A DNA stretch of 6,999 bases from Microbacterium sp. (GTDB taxonomy: Bacteria > Actinomycetota > Actinomycetes > Actinomycetales > Microbacteriaceae). Location: assembly GCA_031286555.1 (NCBI GenBank), contig JAITUD010000119.1:1-6999 (forward strand), read 5' to 3'. Every line of letters begins with the position of its first letter. Position 1 is the first letter of the stretch. A program made the translations under genes and the position numbers. Under the pieces are notes generated by a model. The model did no database searches. It was not told where the DNA came from and saw only the letters and a program-made list of their open reading frames with translations. Positions 1-4,650 of this stretch are shown here, piece after piece.

Positions 1-368
1 CTCTTGCGCAGGTTCTGCGCGGTGTACAGCGTGAACGGCGCGCGATTGCGGCGCAGCGCGCGCAGCAGCAGCACCTCGGCGGTGCTCAGCGCGAACGGCT
101 CCTCATGGATGTCGATGACGTCCCATCGCTCGCCGAGCAGCCGCCACAGCGGTCGCGGGTCGTACAGGAACAGCGCCGGATGCCGGCCGGCTGTCGCGGC
201 TCCGGTCACCGGATCGTCTGCCGTGCTCGTGAGGGTCACCTCGGCGCCGCCGGCGTGCCAGCGGCGCGCCGCGACCAGCGACACGTCGACGCCGTCCTCA
301 CGCAGAGCGCGTTCGCGACCGCGCCACGCGGCGACCGTGGCGCTGTGCGAGATTCTCAGCACGCGCAC
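1..368 (-). CDS. Glycosyltransferase family 4, N-terminal part (cut by window edge)
   Basis: The minus strand from GTG at 368 stays open to the window edge for 122 codons. The protein begins MRVLRISHSATVAAWRGRE and continues with PALFLYDPRPLWRLLGERWDVIDIHEEPFALSTAEVLLLRALRR (quoted in part as PLWRLLGERWDVIDIHEEPF). This is the acceptor-side Rossmann half of a GT-B glycosyltransferase: a first beta strand followed by a short glycine/arginine loop, then the WDVIDIHEEP strand that in this family lies before the inter-domain cleft. The nucleotide-sugar-binding C-terminal half lies outside the window. The start is chosen because AGAGGGG (minus strand, 383 to 377) sits 8 bases before the GTG. The ATG at 376 is in another frame and soon hits a stop. 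It would transfer a sugar to a lipid-linked or polysaccharide acceptor at the cytoplasmic membrane face. Sugar and acceptor cannot be told. It is divergent from a second glycosyltransferase, which suggests an exopolysaccharide or cell-wall glycan locus to the left. Confidence 0.82.
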   Translation of the reverse strand, partial: MRVLRISHSATVAAWRGRERALREDGVDVSLVAARRWHAGGAEVTLTSTADDPVTGAATAGRHPALFLYDPRPLWRLLGERWDVIDIHEEPFALSTAEVLLLRALRRNRAPFTLYTAQNLRK

Positions 369-376
369 GAAGCCAT

Positions 377-383
377 CCCCTCT
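377..383 (-). promoter_or_regulatory. Shine-Dalgarno site of the left glycosyltransferase
   Basis: AGAGGGG on the minus strand lies 8 bases before the GTG at 368 and decides that start. It is the clearest ribosome binding site in the window. Most other genes here have none. Confidence 0.6.
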
Positions 384-388
384 ATAAT
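383..388 (+). promoter_or_regulatory. Possible -10 box (TATAAT) in the divergent region
   Basis: A perfect TATAAT on the plus strand stands out in sequence that is about 70% GC. If used, transcription would begin near 395 and give the rightward glycosyltransferase a leader of about 115 bases that contains all the inverted repeats described at 438-502. No TTGACA-like -35 is seen 16-18 bases upstream, where the sequence already lies inside the leftward gene. For the leftward gene, TAAGGT (minus strand, 406 to 401) is a weaker -10 candidate. Confidence 0.35.
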
Positions 389-407
389 TCCCCTGAGCAC
401 ACCTTAG

Positions 408-475
408 CCGTCTGGGGAAATTCTTCGGCTGAGGAGTCCATCCGTAGGGGTACGGATGGTCGCTCCGTCTGGGGA
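408..475 (+). repeat. 11-base direct repeat CCGTCTGGGGA, two copies
   Basis: CCGTCTGGGGA occurs at 408-418 and again, identically, at 465-475, so the copies start 57 bases apart. CTGGGG occurs a third time at 493-498. Both long copies are in non-coding sequence between divergent glycosyltransferase genes, which fits a pair of binding sites for one regulator. No known regulator is recognised. Confidence 0.55.
438..459. repeat. Perfect 9-base inverted repeat with GGGG core
   Basis: Arms CCATCCGTA (438-446) and TACGGATGG (451-459) are exact reverse complements around GGGG (447-450). As RNA this is a stable hairpin that exposes GGGG in a tetraloop. As DNA it is a typical length for a dimeric regulator site between divergent genes. 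No T-run follows, so it is not an intrinsic terminator. It contains the in-frame ATG at 456, which argues against that ATG being the usual start of the downstream gene. Confidence 0.75.
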
Positions 476-479
476 GACG
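466..479. repeat. 5-base inverted repeat with GGGG core
   Basis: CGTCT (466-470) and AGACG (475-479) flank GGGG (471-474). The GGGG begins exactly 24 bases after the GGGG of the 438-459 repeat. The left half belongs to the second copy of CCGTCTGGGGA. Confidence 0.55.
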
Positions 480-481
480 AA

Positions 482-487
482 TAACTT
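482..487 (+). promoter_or_regulatory. Alternative -10-like hexamer TAACTT
   Basis: TAACTT fits TAnnnT. It would start transcription near 494, just before GGGG at 495-498, which is a possible but distant ribosome binding site for the GTG at 510 (11-base gap). No matching -35 is evident. Confidence 0.25.
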
Positions 488-502
488 GAGAACTGGGGTC
501 TC
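488..502. repeat. Third small inverted repeat, GAGA...TCTC, with GGGG in the loop
   Basis: GAGA (488-491) and TCTC (499-502) enclose a 7-base loop ending in GGGG (495-498), again 24 bases after the preceding GGGG. Four base pairs alone are weak. It is listed because of the spacing shared with the two stronger repeats. Confidence 0.35.
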
Positions 503-509
503 TACTGCG

Positions 510-1655
510 GTGCGCCCGAGCATCGTTCATCTCGACCACACCGCGGCGCGCGGAGGGGCGGAGATGGCTTTGGTGCGCCTTCTCGCCGCCGATCCGGACT
601 GGGATGCGACCGTGCTGCTGCCCGAGGGCGCCGCAGAGGGGGCGTTCGACGCGCTGCCGGCATCGGTTCCCCACCGCGCACGCGGTGTCGAACAGCAGGC
701 GGGTGGCAGCAGCGCGTCCGTGCTCGGGGCGCTCAGCATCGGCGCTCGGCTGCTCGTGCAGGCGGCCGTGACCCGCATCGACCCCGCCGTGAGATCCGGC
801 GACCTCGTCGTCGCGAACACCACGCGCTCCGCCGGATATGCGGCGCTCGCGCTGACCCGCAACCGCCGCCCGCTCGTGGTGCACCTGCGGGACCGCATCG
901 ACGTCGAGAGCCTCGGCGGGTTCGGCTACCGGCTGATGACCAAGGTGGTGCTGCCGCGCGCAGACGGCGTGATCGCGAACTCACGCGCCACCCTCGCCAC
1001 CGCGACGCCGCACCTTCGCCCGGATGCCGTCGGCGCGGTTATCCCCAGCCCGTCCGGACTGCGTCCGCGCACGCGCGGGCCACGGCGGCCCGGTCCGCTG
1101 CGGATCGGAATGCTCGCCCGCATCGACCCGTGGAAGGGGCAGGCGGTGCTGCTCGAGGCCTTCGCCCGGGCCTTCGGCGCGGGGGAGGAGCAGCTGATCC
1201 TCGCCGGCGGGGCGCCGTTCGGGCACGAGGAGTTCGCCTCGTCATTGCGGACGCGCGCGACCGCGCTCGGGCTCGGTGACCGGGTGCTCATGCCGGGGCA
1301 CGTCTCCGATGTGGACGGTGCGCTGGACGACTGGGACATCGCCGTGCAGTACTCGCTGCGACCCGAGCCGCTCGGGCAGAACGTGCTGCAGGCGCTCGCC
1401 GCGGGCACGACCGTGGTGGCCGCCGACGAGGGCGGACCCGTCGAGTGGGTGGAACACGAGCAGAACGGCGTGCTGGTGCCCGCGCGCGACGAGGAGGCGC
1501 TCGCCGCAACGTTGCGCCGGCTGGCCGATGATCCCCCACTGCGCGCGCGACTCTCGGATGCAGCGCCTCGCACTCCTGGTCTCGATGACGACCACGAGAT
1601 CGCGCGCCGGCACGGTGAGGTGTTCCGCGAGGTGCTCCGGCGCCGGGCTCGCTGA
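510..1655 (+). CDS. Glycosyltransferase family 4 / GT-B fold
   Basis: A 381-residue cytoplasmic or membrane-associated sugar transferase. The N-terminal half starts RPSIVHLDHTAARGGAEM, the glycine-rich acceptor loop of GT4 enzymes. It continues with PLVVHLRDRIDVESLGGFGY and ADGVIANSRAT, the usual 'visible strand plus NS' segment. The C-terminal half starts near residue 198 with RIGMLARIDPWKGQ, where K209 is the expected phosphate-binding lysine, and carries PEPLGQNVLQALAAG. There the first glutamate of the E-x7-E motif is present (E286) but the second is glutamine (Q294). The frame is open further up to an ATG at 456 with AGGGG before it. However, codons 456-509 are rich in AAT, AGA, ACT and TCT, unlike the rest of the gene, add no recognisable domain, and overlap the inverted repeats. 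GTG 510 is therefore preferred. TTG 486, preceded by GGGGAG, is a third option. Donor and acceptor are unknown. The context suggests surface polysaccharide synthesis. Confidence 0.88.
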   Translation: MRPSIVHLDHTAARGGAEMALVRLLAADPDWDATVLLPEGAAEGAFDALPASVPHRARGVEQQAGGSSASVLGALSIGARLLVQAAVTRIDPAVRSGDLVVANTTRSAGYAALALTRNRRPLVVHLRDRIDVESLGGFGYRLMTKVVLPRADGVIANSRATLATATPHLRPDAVGAVIPSPSGLRPRTRGPRRPGPLRIGMLARIDPWKGQAVLLEAFARAFGAGEEQLILAGGAPFGHEEFASSLRTRATALGLGDRVLMPGHVSDVDGALDDWDIAVQYSLRPEPLGQNVLQALAAGTTVVAADEGGPVEWVEHEQNGVLVPARDEEALAATLRRLADDPPLRARLSDAAPRTPGLDDDHEIARRHGEVFREVLRRRAR

Positions 1656-1666
1656 TCGTGTCGAGG

Positions 1667-1696
1667 GACAGGCCTTCCGACAGGCTCAGGAGGACC
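1667..1696. repeat. Candidate interspersed intergenic repeat fragment
   Basis: The 74-base gap between the glycosyltransferase and the nucleotidyltransferase holds GACAGGC twice (1667-1673, 1679-1685) within CCTTCCGACAGGCTCAGGAG. This resembles the short 'CCTTCGACAGGCTCAGG' element I recall as widespread between genes in Microbacteriaceae genomes. The identification rests on memory of the family, not on a search. Partial complementarity between CCTTCC and GGAGG could give a weak hairpin after the glycosyltransferase gene. Confidence 0.4.
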
Positions 1697-1717
1697 CGGG
1701 CGTGAGCACCGAGGCTC

Positions 1718-1723
1718 TAGGCT
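1718..1723 (+). promoter_or_regulatory. -10 box TAGGCT for a leaderless mRNA
   Basis: TAGGCT is followed by six bases and then GTG at 1730, with no Shine-Dalgarno. The same block GCTCTAGGCTG appears before lepB on the other strand (4569-4579). Transcription would begin at or next to the start codon. No clear -35 is seen. Confidence 0.6.
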
Positions 1724-1729
1724 GACGGC

Positions 1730-2584
1730 GTGTCCGAACCGCTCTCGCCCGTACCGCTCGACGTGCGGCTCGAGCTCGCGCGCGCGGCGGTGCAGACGGT
1801 CGCGCAGCACGTCGGGGCGCGCGTCCTGCACATCAAGGGCGCGACCTGGGACCCCTCACTCCGGGCGGACCCCGGACACGGCACCGACGTCGACGTCATC
1901 GTCGAGCCCGGCGGCATCCCCGCACTCGACGAAGCACTCCGCTCGCACGGCTGGACCGTCTACAGCACCTTCCGCAACGGCTCGCCGTTCGAGCACGCGC
2001 AGACCTACTGGCATCCGGACTGGGGGTACGTCGACCTGCACCGCTGCTTCCCCGGCATCCGGCTGCCGGCCGACCGGGCCTTCGCCCTGCTCGCCGCCGG
2101 TGGCGGCACATTCGACGCGGCCGGTGTCGGATGCCCGGTGCCCGGCGTCGACGCTCAGGCGGTCATCCTCATGCTGAACGCGGCACGCGGCACGGCTCGT
2201 GATCGTGCCGAGGCCGACGAGATCTGGGATGCCGCGGACGCGGGCATCCGTCGGCGCCGAGACGGGCTTGTCGACGCTCTCGACGCGCGCACCGGCTGGG
2301 CGGCGACCCGCGGCACGCTGGAGGACTTCCGCGGACGCCCGGACCATGCGCTCTGGCGGGTGACCGTGCACGGCGGATCACGGGTCGAGGAATGGTGGGC
2401 GCGGGTGCGCGCGCAGCAGACGCTCTCAGCCGCGCTCGGGACGGCGCTGCGCGCGCCGCTCGTGAACACCGACCGTCTCGCGCACGAGCTCGGACGACGC
2501 CCGGGACCGATGGACGTCGTGCGGGCCTTCGGGGCTCGAGCATCCCGCGCGGCCCGCGCTGTCGTCGGACGGGGGCGCGCATGA
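1730..2584 (+). CDS. NTP_transf_5-like nucleotidyltransferase family protein
   Basis: A 284-residue soluble protein with the pattern of the uncharacterised NTP_transf_5 group of the polymerase-beta-like nucleotidyltransferase fold. VLHIKGATW around K36 corresponds to the usual 'LKG' strand. GTDVDVIVEP gives the paired aspartates D53 and D55 expected to bind metal and nucleotide. WGYVDLHRCF supplies a further acidic position, D102, next to H104. The C-terminal third is arginine- and alanine-rich and helical, without a recognisable motif. Family members are generally inferred to move a nucleotidyl or phosphoryl group to an unknown target, and some sit in lasso-peptide or polysaccharide clusters together with PqqD-like proteins. 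Here the stop overlaps the ATG of the PqqD-like gene (ATGA at 2581-2584), so the two are probably translated together. GTG is chosen as start because of its -10-like box at 1718. The family assignment is from motif recognition, and the substrate is unknown. Confidence 0.78.
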   Translation: MSEPLSPVPLDVRLELARAAVQTVAQHVGARVLHIKGATWDPSLRADPGHGTDVDVIVEPGGIPALDEALRSHGWTVYSTFRNGSPFEHAQTYWHPDWGYVDLHRCFPGIRLPADRAFALLAAGGGTFDAAGVGCPVPGVDAQAVILMLNAARGTARDRAEADEIWDAADAGIRRRRDGLVDALDARTGWAATRGTLEDFRGRPDHALWRVTVHGGSRVEEWWARVRAQQTLSAALGTALRAPLVNTDRLAHELGRRPGPMDVVRAFGARASRAARAVVGRGRA

Positions 2585-2835
2585 TCCTGCATCGTGCGAC
2601 CGACCTGGGCGTGACCGTCCGCGACGACGTGGTCTACCTCGCACCGCTGCCGGAAGGGCCGATCATGGTGCTCACGGATGCCGCAGCCGAGGTGTGGCTG
2701 GTGGCCGACGGCGCCCCGCGCGACGAGATCGTCGTACGGCTTGCGGCGCGCCGCGGCAGCGCCGAGCCGGAGGCAGCCCCTGACGCGGAGCGCTATCTGA
2801 AGGCGTTCACCGACGCCGGTCTGCTCCACGACTAA
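2581..2835 (+). CDS. PqqD-family small protein (RRE-like winged-helix fold)
   Basis: An 84-residue protein with the full PqqD layout: a strand pair near the N-terminus (VTVRDDVVYLAPLPEGPIMVL, residues 11-31), then the hallmark TDAAAEVWLVADG (32-44), a helix DEIVVRLAARRG, a short acidic linker, and a closing helix YLKAFTDAGLLHD. PqqD in pyrroloquinoline quinone synthesis binds the precursor peptide and presents it to a radical SAM enzyme. The same fold serves as recognition domain in many RiPP pathways. Many stand-alone PqqD-like proteins, however, occur near polysaccharide genes with unknown roles. No precursor peptide, radical SAM enzyme or peptidase is visible here. It starts at ATG 2581 inside the stop of the nucleotidyltransferase gene, which implies translational coupling. 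Fold assignment is confident. The role as peptide binder is inference. Confidence 0.8.
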   Translation: MILHRATDLGVTVRDDVVYLAPLPEGPIMVLTDAAAEVWLVADGAPRDEIVVRLAARRGSAEPEAAPDAERYLKAFTDAGLLHD

Positions 2836-2841
2836 TACGAT
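2836..2841 (+). promoter_or_regulatory. Internal -10 box TACGAT before the MauE-fusion gene
   Basis: TACGAT begins directly after the TAA stop of the PqqD-like gene (2833-2835). It is followed by six bases and GTG at 2848, the same geometry as four other starts in the window. It suggests that the third gene of the set can be transcribed separately as a leaderless message. Confidence 0.5.
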
Positions 2842-2847
2842 GTGAGC

Positions 2848-3855
2848 GTGCCGCTCAGCATCGTTCCCGCCCTGCTCCTCGCAGCAGTCCTGATCGCGAG
2901 CGGGGTCGCCAAACTCCGCCATCCCGACGACCTGTCCGGCTGGGCCGACCTCGGCGTGCCGACCGTGCTGCGCCGCACCTGGCTGCTGCGGTTCCACCCC
3001 TGGGGAGAGATCGCTCTCGGCATCGCTCTGGTGCTGCTCGGCGGGATCCTCGGCGCCCTCGCCGGCCTCGTCGCGCTGGCGCTCATGATCGGGTACCTCG
3101 TGTTCGTGGTGCGCGTGCTGCAGGCGGGCACCGACACGGACTGCGCCTGCTTCGGCGCGCGCAAGCGCATCACGGTGATGACCGGCGTGCGCAACGGCTG
3201 GTACGTGCTGCTCGCGCTGGCCGCACTCGCGACGGGCTGGACGACGCCGCTGCTCGGCGGGCCGGTCGCCGCGATCTCCGGCACCGGCTGGGGCTGGGTC
3301 GCGGGCCTCGCAGCCGCCGCCGTCACGGTCGCGCTGACCATGTGGCCGGTTCCGACGGACGAGGCGGATGCTGCTCCCGTGCAGCCCGTCGTCGGCGAGG
3401 TCGGCTCGGACGGTGAGGAGCTGGACGACCTCCGCTCGCTGACCCCTGCCGTGCCCCTGATCCGCGCCGACGGCGAGCAGGTCAATCTGCGCACGCTGAG
3501 CATGCAGCAGCCGCTGCTGCTGCTCGCGGTCAAGCCCGGATGCGGCTCCTGCACCGACGTGATCGCAGGGGCACCGGCCTGGCGCGAACTGCTGCCCGAG
3601 GTGTCGGTGCGACTGCTGCTGCGCGAGACCCCGCAGAACGCCGAGATCACCGAGCTCGATGAACCGCAGTCACTGCACGACACGGAGCGCTACGCCTACG
3701 ATTCCTTCGGCATCATGATGACCCCCAGCGCCGTGCTGCTCGGCGCCGACGGGATGCTGGCCGGCGGACCCGTCACCGGCACTCAGCAGATCACGGAGTT
3801 CATCGGCGACATCTACGAGAGCCTGCACGGCGAGCGCCCGCCGTCAGAGCCCTGA
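2848..3855 (+). CDS. MauE/DoxX-like membrane protein fused to a thioredoxin-like domain
   Basis: 335 residues in two parts. Residues 1-168 are hydrophobic, with about five membrane segments (near 5-21, 53-70, 71-90, 117-131 and 148-166). They carry the MauE/DoxX signature SGVAKLRHPDD near the first segment and DTDCACFGA with the C99-x-C101 pair after the third. After an acidic linker (about 170-205), residues 206-325 form a thioredoxin/TlpA-like domain with VKPGCGSCTD (C232, C235) and MMTPSAVLLG, where P293 fits the conserved cis-proline. MauE and MauD are separate proteins needed for disulfide formation in methylamine dehydrogenase. Here equivalents appear joined, but no mau structural genes are near. 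Electron passage between the membrane cysteines and the CGSC site is a reasonable inference, and the side of the membrane is unproven. The start is set at GTG 2848 by the -10 spacing. GTG 2842 would add two residues. The 3' end overlaps lepB by 12 bases. Confidence 0.8.
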   Translation: MPLSIVPALLLAAVLIASGVAKLRHPDDLSGWADLGVPTVLRRTWLLRFHPWGEIALGIALVLLGGILGALAGLVALALMIGYLVFVVRVLQAGTDTDCACFGARKRITVMTGVRNGWYVLLALAALATGWTTPLLGGPVAAISGTGWGWVAGLAAAAVTVALTMWPVPTDEADAAPVQPVVGEVGSDGEELDDLRSLTPAVPLIRADGEQVNLRTLSMQQPLLLLAVKPGCGSCTDVIAGAPAWRELLPEVSVRLLLRETPQNAEITELDEPQSLHDTERYAYDSFGIMMTPSAVLLGADGMLAGGPVTGTQQITEFIGDIYESLHGERPPSEP

Positions 3856-4563
3856 CCACCGGTCGAACGGGAACAGGATCACCACGGCGCGGCCCACGAC
3901 GTCCTCGTCGTGCGCCCAGCGCCAGCATCCGGGATCGGGATCGGCCTGACCTCGGCAGGGGTACGCGCCGTCGGCCGAGTTCGACCGGTGATCGCCGAGC
4001 ACCAGGTACGAGCCCTCCGGCACCGTGACCTCGGGCAGGCAGCGCATCGACATCGGCGTGGTGTCGCAGTCCAGAGTGCCCGGCTGGAACGGGAAGTCCT
4101 GGAAGATGTAGGGCTCGTCGATCGGCTTGCCGTCGACCAGCATCCTCCCGTCTGCGGAGCAGCACGACACCGTCTGACCAGGCCCGGCGATGACGCGCTT
4201 GATCAGCGTGTGCTCGCCGGAAGGGCCGAACCCGCTCACCTCGCCGAGCCAGCGCAGCGCGGCCTTCAGCGGGTTCTCGCCCTCGGTCGCGTGCGCGCCC
4301 CAGGTCTCGTCGGCGTTGAACACGATGATGTCGCCATCTCCCGGATGAGCATCGCCGACGTACGCGAGGCGGTTCACCAGCACGCGATCGCCGACCTGCA
4401 GCGTCTGCTCCATCGAGCCCGACGGCACCCAGTACGGCTTCGCCACGAACGACAGCAGCGCACCCACCACGATGAAGGCCGCGATCAGGTGGAACCACGT
4501 GCTGCCGGTGATGCGCCGCCAGAGCGGACGCGGGGGCGTTGCGCCGGCGGCATCCTCGGTCAT
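3844..4563 (-). CDS. lepB: Type I signal peptidase (S26 family)
   Basis: A 239-residue membrane protease that removes signal peptides from exported proteins on the outer face of the membrane. It has one N-terminal membrane segment (about 24-41), then the nucleophile box VPSGSMEQTLQVGDRV with S50 as catalytic serine, and the general-base box TLIKRVIAGPG with K122. It also has VLGDHRSNSADG (189-199) in place of the more common GDNR-type box, and a C-terminal GRAVVILFPFDRW. Two variants are visible: Q53 where most families have proline, and S194 where aspartate is common. The catalytic pair is intact, so it should be active. The external domain has six cysteines (134, 135, 166, 175, 203, 213). 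ATG 4563 is preceded by TAGGCT and a six-base gap. The gene runs tail to tail into the MauE-fusion gene. Actinobacterial lepB often sits with rplS and rnhB. This one does not, so it may be a second copy. Confidence 0.95.
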   Translation of the reverse strand: MTEDAAGATPPRPLWRRITGSTWFHLIAAFIVVGALLSFVAKPYWVPSGSMEQTLQVGDRVLVNRLAYVGDAHPGDGDIIVFNADETWGAHATEGENPLKAALRWLGEVSGFGPSGEHTLIKRVIAGPGQTVSCCSADGRMLVDGKPIDEPYIFQDFPFQPGTLDCDTTPMSMRCLPEVTVPEGSYLVLGDHRSNSADGAYPCRGQADPDPGCWRWAHDEDVVGRAVVILFPFDRWSGL

Positions 4564-4569
4564 GGGAAC

Positions 4570-4575
4570 AGCCTA
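4570..4575 (-). promoter_or_regulatory. -10 box TAGGCT for leaderless lepB mRNA
   Basis: Read on the minus strand, TAGGCT is followed by GTTCCC and then the lepB ATG at 4563. There is no Shine-Dalgarno. The 11 bases GCTCTAGGCTG are identical to those before the nucleotidyltransferase gene, which suggests the same sigma factor. Confidence 0.6.
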
Positions 4576-4637
4576 GAGCCGCGGGTCTGCGGCATCCGGC
4601 ATCCCGTCTCGGAACGCGGCACCTGTCGCCTCGCGGA

Positions 4638-4643
4638 TACCAT
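4638..4643 (+). promoter_or_regulatory. -10 box TACCAT for leaderless coaA mRNA
   Basis: TACCAT is followed by seven bases and the coaA GTG at 4651. No purine-rich ribosome binding site lies in between. The 87-base space between lepB and coaA therefore appears to hold two back-to-back promoters and little else. Confidence 0.55.
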
Positions 4644-4650
4644 GTAACCC

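Noticed and set aside
4..407. Two overlapping plus-strand open frames of 100-127 codons at the left end
   Set aside because: They are shadows of the minus-strand glycosyltransferase. The translations are arginine/serine-rich and resemble no family, while the opposite strand gives a clear GT-B protein.
382..441. Minus-strand 19-residue open frame starting MDSSAEEFPQT, a possible leader peptide
   Set aside because: It has no Shine-Dalgarno or leaderless -10 spacing. It lies within the repeat-rich regulatory region and has no recognisable attenuation structure.
438..459. Intrinsic terminator
   Set aside because: The stem is good, but no T-run follows on either strand and it lies between divergent gene starts, where no transcript should end.
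414..498. G-quadruplex from four GGGG tracts
   Set aside because: The gaps between tracts are 29, 20 and 20 bases, too long for a typical stable quadruplex. The local hairpins explain the tracts better.
926..1831. Minus-strand open frame of 301 codons
   Set aside because: It covers the glycosyltransferase and the intergenic region in antisense. The translation is low-complexity serine/arginine-rich, with no motif.
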